Source: Alnus glutinosa
Taxonomy: Eukaryota; Streptophyta; Magnoliopsida; Fagales; Betulaceae
NCBI RefSeq assembly: GCF_958979055.1
Contig: NC_084887.1
Span: forward strand, 37,550,620-37,614,619
Length of the DNA: 64,000 nt
Direction of reading: 5' to 3'
How positions within the stretch are numbered: position 1 is the stretch's first letter; every line of letters begins with the position of its first letter. Below are positions 23,105 to 33,800 of the stretch, piece by piece. Under the pieces are notes generated by a model. It searched no databases. It saw nothing but the letters and a program-made list of their open reading frames with translations, and was not told the DNA's origin. The translations under genes and the position numbers were made by a program.

Positions 23105-25102
23105 ATGGTGAGCGAAGAACCAAAACAAAGTCCAAAAGACTCAAAAAACCCAGTTGAACATGGGCAAAACGTGGACGGTATATTCAGCCCCAGATTCAAA
23201 TCCGTGGCCGCCATGGCCGGTTGGGATGAAGAGGCTCTTTTGCTTGCCAGCCTTGTCGTAGAAGACACGCCCGATCGAGAGTCTAAGTCCAAGAGACGCT
23301 CTGATTTGCAGTTCAAGACCCCACCCACCAATTCAAGAAGGTAAGAATGTCAACAATCCGAACCATTAATTTAGAACCATGTTTTTTTTTTTTTTTTTTT
23401 TTAAATGTTCTGTTTGATAAACTTTAATTGAGGGGATTGAGTATGTTATTTATAATCAACTATACAAGAGTTTTAGATGAACAACAATACAAGAGTTGTT
23501 ATTGAACTACACTATCTTTACAATCCTTATCTGAACTAAGTTTATCTCTATGAGAAGTTTGGGTTTGATCCAGCGTTGTATTCGGTGTAGAAGAAGTTGG
23601 ATGCAACTGTATCATATCTTCAACAGATTAGTGAGAAAATTAGGGAAAGAAAATCACCGGGCCTAATTGTCTTAAGATTATTTTCTGTTCTTTCAATTTC
23701 TTTGGCCCACTTCGTGGCAATTCAAGAGAGACTACATGTCTACATGTTTCTGTGTTTCAGAAAACGCAGGGCTCAGAGAAGGAGTCCAATTTCAATCCCA
23801 ATAGTTGTTCTTGATCTAGATGAAGCAGAAAATGCAAGTAAAGGTATTAATTTCTCTGTTTTTCTTTAAAAAGGATTTTTAAAATCTCTCTCGTTTGGTT
23901 TCTGGGAAAGCTATAAAGGAAAGAAAATAATTGCTTTTGGGCGCTGTTCTTGCACAGAGAATGGGAAAAAGAAGTCAGAAAATAAAACTTCTGTGAGTGA
24001 TGAAAAGAAAATCCAACCAAATGAGTCACCAAAACAGAACTCTCGTGTTTCTTGCTCAAGTTCAGCTCTTCCTTGCATGGATAGGCTTAGAGAAGAGCTA
24101 TCTTGCGCAGTAAGAAGCTTTTGATGGTTCAAACTTTTCCAGTTTTGTTAATTTTAGCAAATCAGGATTTCTTTGTTTTAATTGGGTCTCATTTGCTTTC
24201 AGATTTGTTTGGAGATTTGCTTCGAACCTAGTACTACTCCTTGTGGACACAGGTAAACTCCATATTAACTTAGCAAATGCCTAAAATTTGAATATACCAA
24301 TTCTAATCATGCATTTGTTTCTTTTAATTTTCTTTGAAGGACTAATTAGTTTCTTCGGTTTCACCGTTTCTTTAGCTTCCTCTCCTCTAATATTACGTGA
24401 AATCACCGATTATCTCAAAGCTTAAAATGATAAGAAATATTTTGACACTTGTTTTATTATAGCTTTTGTAAGAAATGTTTGAGGTCTGCCGCGGACAAAT
24501 GTGGAAAAAAGTGCCCCAAGTGCAGACAACTAATAAGGTAATAATTTAAAACCAATCAGCTACAGGCTTTTTTATATTATGGAAATATATTTTGGGGTTT
24601 ACTTTGTGTATCTCTTGCTTGAATTTGCAGCAATGGAAGATCTTGTACCGTGAACACAGTTCTGTGGAACACAATACAGCTTCTCTTTCCACAAGAGGTA
24701 GAAGCAAGGAAGGCAGCCGGTGCCTTGAACTGCCGAGAAGCTGCCGGATGTCAAATCCCAGAAACAGCCTTTTACGATAGTCTGAGGAATCGAAGTGGGA
24801 GAGCATCTGGTATATCAAGTAGAGATACAGGCGTGAGAAGAAGACAAGATGAGGATGCTGCTCAAAGGCCACAGAGAGCATCTGGGGTTTCAAGTAGAGA
24901 TGCAAGGGAGAGAAGAAGAAGAGGGGTGCCGAGCCAAGATGAGGATGCTGCATTAGCTCTAAGATTGCAGAGAGACGAGTTCATGGAGGGTTTTAGGGGA
25001 ACCAATGAGCAATATAGCAGCTCCCTTTCCTTAGCCAGAGCAAACTTGAGAGCAATGGCAACTAGAGCCGTTAATCTTCGTAATAGAGGCCGCCATATGT
25101 AG
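23105..25102 (+). CDS. C3HC4 RING-finger protein, probable E3 ubiquitin ligase
   Basis: Six exons: 23105-23340, 23761-23837, 23958-24109, 24203-24252, 24463-24537 and 24631-25102, giving 353 residues; all junctions are GT-AG and the frame is unbroken. The exon 2 donor could also be 6 bp downstream (23843), adding two residues. The RING domain is at 154-192: C154-x2-C157-x11-C169-x-H171-x2-C174-x2-C177-x11-C189-x2-C192, split by introns after A155, in codon 172 and in codon 197. The N-terminal 150 residues are charged, low in hydrophobics and serine-rich, with a basic RRKRRAQRR-like patch that could be a nuclear signal. After the RING come a conserved helix (VLWNTIQLLFPQEVEARKA), an Arg/Asp-rich repeat region (two copies of RASG-SSRD) and a short acidic segment with ALALRLQRDEF. 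Ligase activity is inferred from the RING only. Confidence 0.92.
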
Positions 25103-25428
25103 TCTTGTCAAGTTAACTTTGGAGATTGTTCCACAAATTGTGCATTTTTTTTTTTAGATATATATGAATGATAGGATGTCAAAATTATTACTCAATCCTA
25201 TTGAGTGGTGAATGTGGTTACAAGTGTAGCTTCTTCTTCTCTTTCTTTCTTTCTTTGTTTATTTATTTATTATTATAAATGTGTCACAAGCTTTTAGGTT
25301 CTATTCTTTTGTTCTGTTTTGTCTGAGACACTTGCTTCACCTCAAGGAAATGAAAGCTGCATAGAGTTGCAATTCAACTGCATAGAAATTTATAGAAGCA
25401 TTGTATTTTGAGAAATACAATCTTGATT

Positions 25429-25604
25429 ATTGTACAACTTTTGACATAACTCGTCCAACTTTACGTCTGTGATATTTTATTTTTCATTTTTTTTCCAAGA
25501 AAATGACCTAGCATTTTCCCCATGGTGGTTTCATCGTTTTTTAAAAATAAAATAAAATAAAAATAAAATGCCACCTAGGTAAAGTTAGACGAGAGTTGTA
25601 CAAT
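25429..25604. mobile_element. MITE with termini ATTGTACAACT
   Basis: Left end ATTGTACAACTTTTGACATA and the reverse complement of the right end ATTGTACAACTCTCGTCTAA pair, with a further shared AACTTTAC block and an AT-rich centre. No target duplication was resolved. Confidence 0.6.
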
Positions 25605-26130
25605 CTTGTTTAATGTAAACATTATCTTTGGAGTTGTGTTATTTGCACACGTATCTTGTACACACTCATTGTGTGTGTGTACAAGTGTACAAAAATCATT
25701 TTCCTTATTCTTTTTAAAATAAAATATGTTATTTGCACACATTGTTACCTGTTACCTCTGAGAAGCGGGGCTATTTAAAGGTGATTTCACGTTTCTTGGG
25801 TCCATATTCTAACAGACCCCATTATGTCGGTTTCCAGAATATGATTTCACGTTTCTGTTTTATATTTGAACAACGATTTTTCTATTGGGGTCTTTTACTT
25901 TGTCGGTGTTTTCTTGCATGTTTGATCTATTTATTTTTCCTGTGTTATACACATGCACAGATAGGGCTCACAACTGAAAAGGAACCACCTCCATGAGCAA
26001 CAAGGCATAGGATGACTAATATTAACGAGTTCGACTTACCCCAGCAAAAGAAAAAACTGGAGATCTGTGGAAACTCTTATCAAAATTAAATTGAACATTT
26101 GTCAAAATCTCTATTTAAATCTAAAGAGCC

Positions 26131-26299
26131 AAGAGCATTGTGACAAACTCTTTAAAATTTCTCTAAATTTAACTCTAAAAATCTACTTTTATTAATTTAG
26201 CTAGTCACTTTTTAAATAAAAAATGAATAGCTAAATCAACAAAAATAGATTTTTAGAATTAAATTTAGAAAAATTTTAAGGAGCTCATTGTGAGACTAT
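26131..26299. mobile_element. MITE, near-palindromic
   Basis: The left arm (CTCTTTAAAATTTCTCTAAA, TTTAACTCTAAAAATCTA, TTTAGCTAGTCA) matches the reverse complement of the right arm (CTCCTTAAAATTTTTCTAAA, TTTAATTCTAAAAATCTA, TTTAGCTATTCA). It would fold into a hairpin of about 80 bp per arm. Confidence 0.7.
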
Positions 26300-26554
26300 T
26301 TGAGATTCACTCCATGAATGATGAAACCCAGTCCAACCACCCTCCCTTGAAGGTCCGAGAGCAATCCTGTGCTACAGAGAATGGCACTCAGAACGAAAAA
26401 ATCTGTCCCATTGAAGTCGAAGATAAGTGAGCAAAAGCAGCTTTCACGACAGTTAGTAACACACCAGGCAAATCTTGCTTAAAGTTCATGTCTACATATT
26501 ACCCTTGAACAAAATTTCAAAAACAAAAATTAACTAGATTCTCTTGCCCTAGCC

Positions 26555-27845
26555 TTACTGTTGTAAGACAGCTCTCTTCTTCTGCCAAAGACGATCCAGT
26601 CCACTGTCAGCATCTCCCTGGATACGAAAAATAAAAGAAATCAGAAGAAAAACTAAAGACAGTCAAATCCCATGAATTTACAAACCTATGCATAAATTGT
26701 ATGAATTTCAAAAAGCAGTTCATGAAAGATGTGCTCATGCAAATGCTAATCGAGATACCAAAGCATCGGGCTAAATAAACAAGAAAGAAACAGAAAAAAA
26801 GTCCCATGGAATGCATAGTACCCCCATTTAGAATTATGTATACAACTTTCACACCACACACAAAAAAAAAGAACTAAACACACATGCACAACTTTTTGCT
26901 CCACTAATTTGATTTCAAACACAAATTGGCTGAACTGCAATGAAAAGTTTGGTTCACTTGTCCAATATACTCCTTTATAAAGGATAATTAATTTACTTTA
27001 ATTTACTTGGCCAATTAAAATACATGAAGTGTTGTTGGCATGATGTATATCATGCACCTCCCCAATGTTCTGAACAAAAAGGAGGAGACGGCTGCACCTG
27101 CCTGTTCCATGATCCCCATGGTATTTCCAAATGATAGGATTTGAGCTGAACGATTATGTGTGGAGTTTCTATTACTGTTAACCACTATATTTCACGTAGA
27201 CACTTCATTCATCCGAAAACAGGAAATTGGAAGAGCTAAACCGTACTTTTTTTTTCTTTTGATAAGTGGAGGAGAATTTCATAAAAAGCGTAAGGCGCCA
27301 TTAAGTACACATGAAGAGCTAACCATACTTGGCATCCCAATATTGAGAATTTCCCATAAAACACAGATAATTAGGTTCTAGGGCAATTCATTTCTGTAAG
27401 TTTAAAGGCATAATCAAGTACTTGCCTGGCAATATACTTCAAGAAGCATTCAAAATGATAACACAAGCAGAGCAATGCCAAGAGTCCTTCACTAAGAATA
27501 AACTCAATCAATCATGCAAACCACATCAAACTGAAAAAGGGGATAGAACAAAGACCTGAGCACGGATGTATCCGCATAGAGCAAAGGTGGAGAAATGGCC
27601 ATTGAATATGCCGTTCTCATCCAAATGCCCAACGTTAATCTGAACAGAGGCATGGTCCTTTGCAGTAATCAGCCGGTTGGTGGCAGAACTGCATTCACAA
27701 AGTCATTATTCATTCAAAAACCCAAACAAAACACATTCGAAAAGTACAAAAACCCAAAAACAAGTACAACAAAGAATGGCAATAAGAGGAAATACCATTT
27801 TCTGGGAATGTAAAGCTCGGTGATAACTCCCTCTTCGTTCTGCAT
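26555..27845 (-). CDS. RPS21: Cytosolic small-subunit ribosomal protein eS21 (RPS21)
   Basis: Coding exons 27845-27796 (50 bp), 27688-27556 (133 bp) and 26617-26555 (63 bp) give 81 residues, the usual length for this protein; introns are GT-AG. The product begins [16 protein letters not shown] and contains [25 protein letters not shown], the [16 protein letters not shown] block and a basic C-terminus ([13 protein letters not shown]). It belongs to the 40S subunit and binds near the mRNA path together with uS5 and uS2 (family knowledge). The leader probably has an intron: an acceptor CAG lies at 27878-27876 and transcription probably starts near 28390. Promoter motifs are listed separately. 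Intron 2 carries a short LINE-tail insertion at 27248-27312. Confidence 0.95.
27248..27312 (-). mobile_element. 65-bp 5'-truncated LINE tail in eS21 intron 2
   Basis: The insert begins with a T-rich run followed by TTTTGATAAGTGG and, read on the minus strand, ends ACTTATCAAAAG plus poly(A), the 3' terminus shared by LINE tails in this window. It is flanked by near-identical direct repeats at 27230-27247 (GAAGAGCTAAACCGTACT) and 27313-27329 (GAAGAGCTAACCATACT). Confidence 0.85.
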
Positions 27846-28254
27846 CTTGGTTTGTGCGTTCAAACACTTACTAATCTGAACCAACAAAGCCAAATATTCA
27901 TATTTCTCAGAGAGTTTAGGGTTTTAGGAAAAGAGAAGGGGCTTATAATCTAATTTCCGGCCAGCTACAATAAAGAAAAACAAGAACAAATCGACACTAA
28001 AACGCTCAAAAAATAGACCAATACGGTTTGGTTGCAAAGAAAACAAAAGCTGCTAATACATAAAGTACCCATCCATTTAGAAAAAAAATAAATAAAAATA
28101 ATAATAATCGTAAAACCTCAACCCCGATTTATACCAATCGAAACTTTTTTCACAGTCCTTCAAGAAAAGAACATAGAAGATAATCTCTCCGGTTTTTCCC
28201 AGCAACCAAACACGCGTTTACAGAGCATAAAGGAATGAAACCGTCGAGTTTCTC

Positions 28255-28660
28255 ATGCGCAACAAAACCCTAATTCTCAAACCAAAACAGAAATTACAGA
28301 TAGATCTAGGAGTAAGAGAGATAAGAGGATTGAGAAAAAAACCAGTTAATTGGAGGGAGTACACGGCGGCGAGTGAAGATGTGAGAGCTTGAGTAGGGAT
28401 TTTTAAAGCCCTAGACCCTAGAATTAAGCTAAAATAAATAAATAAATAAAAAAGCCCTAGAATTAATTAAGCTCCTTTTCTTCAAAAAAAAAAAATAATA
28501 ATTAATTAAGCTTCTTGATTTTGGGTAAGAAGACTGAAGACCTATGGGTGTCTCAATATGGGCTTGTGATTAAACCATTAGTGGGCTTTATGCTAACTGC
28601 ACGGGCCAGCAAGGCTGTCCCCAACACTTTTGGGCTTTTCTAACCAAAACAATGATGGGC
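28255..28660 (-). promoter_or_regulatory. Ribosomal-protein-type promoter: site II elements and telo-boxes
   Basis: Between 28558 and 28660 there are four TGGGCT motifs (near 28559, 28582, 28629 and 28654) and one CGGGCC (near 28601), the plant site II class bound by TCP factors. AAACCCTAA (telo-box) lies near 28264, with AGGGTCTAGGGC-like sequence (minus strand) near 28420. This combination is typical of plant ribosomal protein promoters and fits the eS21 gene immediately downstream on the minus strand. Confidence 0.65.
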
Positions 28661-28875
28661 TTTATGAACCCTAATTCAACTTGAATCAGGATCTTCTATA
28701 ATTGTGGTGCTCGAATTGTACTGTAATGTTGACAAAGCCTAAAAAGATGAGAGTTGCGAGGCACACGGTACAAGCTAACTGTTGGATCTTTTGCATGATA
28801 AATCATAACAAGGTTTTATGTTTTACAAACGTGCGAGTGTCGATCAATCCTTAAATTAGTTCTTATTAAAAAAAT

Positions 28876-29056
28876 GAGAAATGATCCTTACACTCATTTC
28901 TCACAACAGTCTCACAACAAGCTGACGTGGTTGATAATATTTTATTATTTTTTTGTTTTGTTTTCATTTATTTTTGTAAAAAAATAATAAAATATTACCA
29001 GTCACGTCAGCTTGTTGTGGGACTGTTGTGAGAAATGAGTGTATGGATCATTTCTC
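28876..29056. mobile_element. Fold-back MITE (Mutator-like) of 181 bp
   Basis: The left arm GAGAAATGATCCTTACACTC is nearly the exact reverse complement of the right end, and pairing continues through ATTTCTCACAACAGTCTCAC, AACAAGCTGACGTGG and AATATTTTATTA; arms are about 75 bp. It is flanked by TAAAAAAAT on the left and TAAAAAAAAT on the right, a probable 9-bp target duplication, which fits Mutator-like elements. Confidence 0.85.
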
Positions 29057-29501
29057 TAAAAAAAATAGAATTCTAAAGATTAATTGGCACTACCTCGTTA
29101 GCGTATGATAAAAGTGTTATTTTTAGCATTAATTAAGTTTTACGTAGATAGTTAATTTTGAGGTAGGCTGATTTGTCAATGACCAATACAATGCAATTCC
29201 TAGGGATGTAAACGAGTCGAGCTCAGACAAGTAGTGCATGTCCAAGCTTGGGTCATTTAAATTTATCACAAGCTCGAGCCGTTTATCACGAGCTCGAGCT
29301 CAACTCGAGCTAATAAACGAGTTTTAAAAATTAAACTCGGCTTGCAAAAATGAAATACCGTTATTTTGTAGTAAAGTGATTCAGTTACTACTAGTTCCTA
29401 ATCTTTATAATTTATATCATTATGAATTGTATACTTATGAGTTATAATTTAGAAATTATGTGACATTATATGACTATAATTTATAGTTATAGCATTATAG
29501 G

Positions 29502-29503
<2 letters not shown>

Positions 29504-29568
<65 letters not shown>
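29504..29568. repeat. (TA)n microsatellite
   Basis: A pure AT/TA dinucleotide run of about 65 bp inside a TA-rich transposon relic. Confidence 0.95.
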
Positions 29569-29571
<3 letters not shown>

Positions 29572-30874
29572 TTGTTAGATCATATTACATAATTTACACG
29601 ATTAGATGATACTTAGTCACTAGTCATACAAAATAAGCGTTGTCTTCTTTATATGAATGATGAATCATATTTTACATTATATAATGAAGATATACTATGC
29701 CATATCAGTATATCGCCTAAATTCTAAGATTTAGTATCATATAAATGAGCGAGTCGAGTTTTATACGGGTTTGTATCGTTTAATAATCGAGTATAGTTTC
29801 ATGTCCACGAATGGTTCATTTAATAATCGAGCCGCACAAGAACCGAATTTTATCGGGCCGAACTTGAGCGAGCTCACAGGTAGCTTTCAGTTCATGTGGG
29901 AACACTTAAGTGCTAAAATATTGACCTTTAAAGGCGTCTTCCTCCCATGCTCTCTTTATCAGGTGTATCATGTATAGAAAATATTGCAATCTTGAACTAT
30001 AATACTAATCATCACTAATAATGATGATGATGGCGACAACTAACATTATAATAATAAGGAAAAAATATAAAATCAGTCCATATAGTTTACCTAATTTAAA
30101 AATCGCTATATGTTGTATAAAAATTAATTCAGAAGTCCCAGTGGTAGGCAAAAATAACAACTTATTTCCTAAAATCAATTTTCGTCCACTAACTTAACAG
30201 AATTTGGAAGCAGTGAAATGTTAGGTTCGATGTGATAGGTGTCTGTTCCTCTATGCGTGCTGTCTCATGTCTATGGATTGATGCTTGAGAATGAATTTCC
30301 ATGGCTGCTTCATAATAATTTGTTAACAATTTAAGTTTCAGAAGTCGTAATTTTGATTAATGCGTTGAAGGTAACCAGGTATCATTTTGCAGCCAATCAG
30401 CAAAGACTACTACAATCACAATCTCTTCTAAACCTTCAAAATTGAAGGATTTGATTTTTCACATGGCTTGTTTTGAACATGCAGTCCCAAACTATAGTCA
30501 TTCCCTCTCTGCTAAGAGCACGCTTTACAAGCCAATACTTCGCTCCCATTGTAACACACAAAAAGGGCCCCCTAACACATGAAAGAAAAGAAAAAAAGAA
30601 AAGGGGGCCCAGCCTATAAGCGCCACAGATACAATTCGATTCATTTTTGCTCCTTTAGAATTGTGTCCTTTTTCCTGTAAACAACGTCACTTGCTTGTGA
30701 TGATTCCGACAGCAAAACTGTGGTTCCTGGAGTGGTCTCGACAGCACCTCACTCTTTATGGGACAAGTCACTGCTGTCGGCAGATTATAGATGATTGTGT
30801 AGGGGAAACAAGGCTCTGGCTGCCCACTAAGGCACTAACCAAAAAAAAAAGATCTTACTTTTGTAAAGCTTTTC

Positions 30875-33800
30875 TCAATGTCGGTGGGAATGCTTTCGGC
30901 TCCCAAGATTGACCTCTCCCTTGTCCCTGTTCCTTCTCTGTACAATCCTCAAAGCAAAGGAAAGGAGGCCAATAGTGGCCATAGGATAAAACACTCTGTC
31001 TGGAGCCAAGGCCAAGCCAGAGAGATAGGAATAGTATCCAGCAACCAGATAGACAAAGTCAAGTCTCATTTTCCTGCTTGGGACGCCTGGGAAAGAGAGA
31101 GAGAAGGAATTGAACTCCGGCTTTGAATTGCAAATACCATGAAGGATGACACCAGTGCAAAGAGCTGAATCCAGGATCCATGGAAAGCTCTCACCAATCC
31201 CTATTCTCTGCAACCACGATGAATGCTTTGTTAAGGCTAGCCAGAGGTTCAAGAACCAAAAAAGAATTTATTGTTCTCAGGTAGCTCAGAGCAGCTTTGG
31301 AATTTTCACATGCAATATATATCCAAGAGCAAAGTACCCATTCTATAACCTTATCGGCATATGCACTATGAAGAAAAAATTCAGATGCTTATGCCACATG
31401 TCTATTAATATCAAATATCAAGTTGTCTTATTAATTAAGATTAAGAAAGACGAGATGACCACACACACACATATAAAATCAAATTCAAATTCAATGCATG
31501 CAGGATGATGGCAAACTCAAACTCCCAGAGATAGTTGGTTTTCAGACAAAATTGAAAAGGAAACATAGAAAAGATTTTTGGTGACTGCCCATGTACTTGG
31601 GTGGGGCCTTATGCATATACGCATTTATGAATGCATGTAAGGTTATTTATAGTTGGTCTTAGAACTGAGCTTTACATACATCTTCAAAGAATGTAGGAAA
31701 CTAGAATGCATTTATAGCAGTGATGGTAATTGCAAGTATCCGAACATATCACAGAGGTAAGCACAGTCTAGACAAAGGAAATGAATATCTTTTATACCTG
31801 CAACCAAGCCACGAGTGAGGGAACAAACATAAGTGCTGCGACAAGATGCAAAATCAACATGCCATGCCGATGATGGAACATCTCTAATTGTGTGTCGCCG
31901 AAACTTTTTGAAGAGTCTAGGCTATTGGAACTCTTCTCTTCCAAAGGCAATATCTGGTCAGACCTTCCATCAAATTTGGATGTAAATTGCTGAGACCCAT
32001 CATTGCCTTTATTCTTATAGTCAACTAATTCTTTTCTTTGTACATGGCTGCGAAAGGAAGCCGTCAAAAAACTGTTACAAAAACATGAGGCAACACTTAG
32101 GATCACCATAGTCAAAGGTAATGATCCACATTAAGATTGAAATATTATCTTTCAACATACACCGGTTTTGATTATACACTGGAGCAAACTATATGCAAGA
32201 AACAATTACAATGTATTCATTTCAAATGATAAAATGCGGCCTTACTGCAATCCACTAGTAATTACAAATCAGGTAATTAGCAAATGGACAGTAATTGGGT
32301 GCATGGAACAATTAGTTGATGGTCAATGCTGCTACGGATCTGCCCTATTTACCCATCAGATTTTGATAGTTTGACAATGGAGAATTAGTCTGGAAAAAAC
32401 AAAACAAAATCGAATAAACATGTAGGATCCACTAAGGGCTTAAGTCACATAACAAGCCCTTTTTTGTAACTTGGTCCACATTTCTGTCAAAGACTATCCT
32501 ATGCAATGTTTTAGGGGCGGGCAACATAACCGTCCATCCGACCTGACATTACGACCCAAGTAGACCTGAAATTTTGGATTCCGACAGGTGTCAACCCAGA
32601 ATGGGTAATAGTTTTTAGTTACCGATAAAGGTCAGATCATAATTCAGTAATAAAACCAATCCCAACCCAAGCCCAATGTTATAGGACCTGCACTTTACAG
32701 CAAGCCATCTCTCTCTCTCTCATCAGTGGGTTGGTATCAAAAAGCCGCTCGACCCTTGTTGGGTCGGTCAACAGAAGGGTGAAAAACTCGATACCCATCC
32801 CCAGTGATGTTTTCCTCATGGTTGTGAAAAATTATTGACACTGCACTAAATACCAAAAATGACCATAAAAAACCATTCAAAAATCAATAATCATAAAATC
32901 TAGTTAACTTTTTAGATTGTAGACGCCTTTAGGGTGAGTGTCACTCTTGTATACTTTTCGTGTACGACGGCTTTGCCATTTTCTTTCCATAAAATTATTA
33001 TTCATCAAAAAACCAAAGACCACAAATAATGCTTTATTAACATGACTCAACGTGCATGTTCTATGCTTTCTCCAAGTACGAAGAAATAGGAAGCATGCAG
33101 TTTCTCCCCTTTTGGAAGCTTTTGAAGTTTTTATTTTTTTATTTTGAATTTTTCTTTTTGAGGTTGTTTTCATTAGAGATAATAATTTCTATATATCCTC
33201 TGCATCAAGGACTAGCCACTTTTCTAGTTGCATCACATCAAACTTTCATCTATAGTGAAACAGATCATAGGAATAAGTTTTTCTGTTATATGGCCAGTAT
33301 CTTTTCTTTTCTTTTCTTTCTAACTTGCCATATCATTGGGATTTTACTGATATGTGAGCACAAATACCATTCATTGTCCATCAAAGAGATACATTTCACC
33401 ATGTCTTTGGCAAAATACATTACTTTAAAAAAAAATTAAGAAGGCAAAAAAAGCAGCACATAGCATACTATTCAGCAAATCCACGAATGAATAGCCTGCA
33501 GATTTATTTCAATCATTCATGCATAAAACTATAAGAACAACCAAGAAAAGAGTTTAAACCAGAGGCATACCTGCACAGCATACTGTGACAGCACAGAGCA
33601 TGAGACAGGAGCAGTACAAATAATCCTAATGCCGGATGAACCAAGCATGCCAATGTAATTGCAACAAGTGCTGTAACAAGTAAGGAATTGACTCTTAGAA
33701 CCCTTACCACCTGTTTCATGATTGGGTTATATCAAAATGAAAAAGTCAACATGTCAATATTTTCCCAAAAATATGTAAAGAAAACCAAAGCAGGATTAAA

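Larger units (their letters stand above)
25103..26554. other. Intergenic region with two fold-back MITEs
   Basis: It contains the 3' flanks of the convergent RING and eS21 genes. Two small inverted-repeat elements (25429-25604 and 26131-26299) are listed separately. Direct repeats of GTTATTTGCACAC (about 25639 and 25728) flank a GT/AC-rich segment. No gene was seen. Confidence 0.6.
28661..30874. other. Intergenic region with a fold-back MITE and a TA-rich transposon relic
   Basis: Apart from the MITE at 28876-29056, the segment about 29195-29890 starts AGGGATGTAAACGAGTCGAG and ends with GCCGAACTTGAGCGAGCTCA. Repeated CTCGAGCT motifs and an internal (TA)n run (29504-29568) are typical of a common non-autonomous plant DNA element. 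No gene was recognised to 30874. Confidence 0.5.

Noticed and set aside
24546..24953. 135-codon ORF antisense to the RING gene
   Set aside because: It is the reverse shadow of the last RING exon, which has a clear protein in the plus frame.
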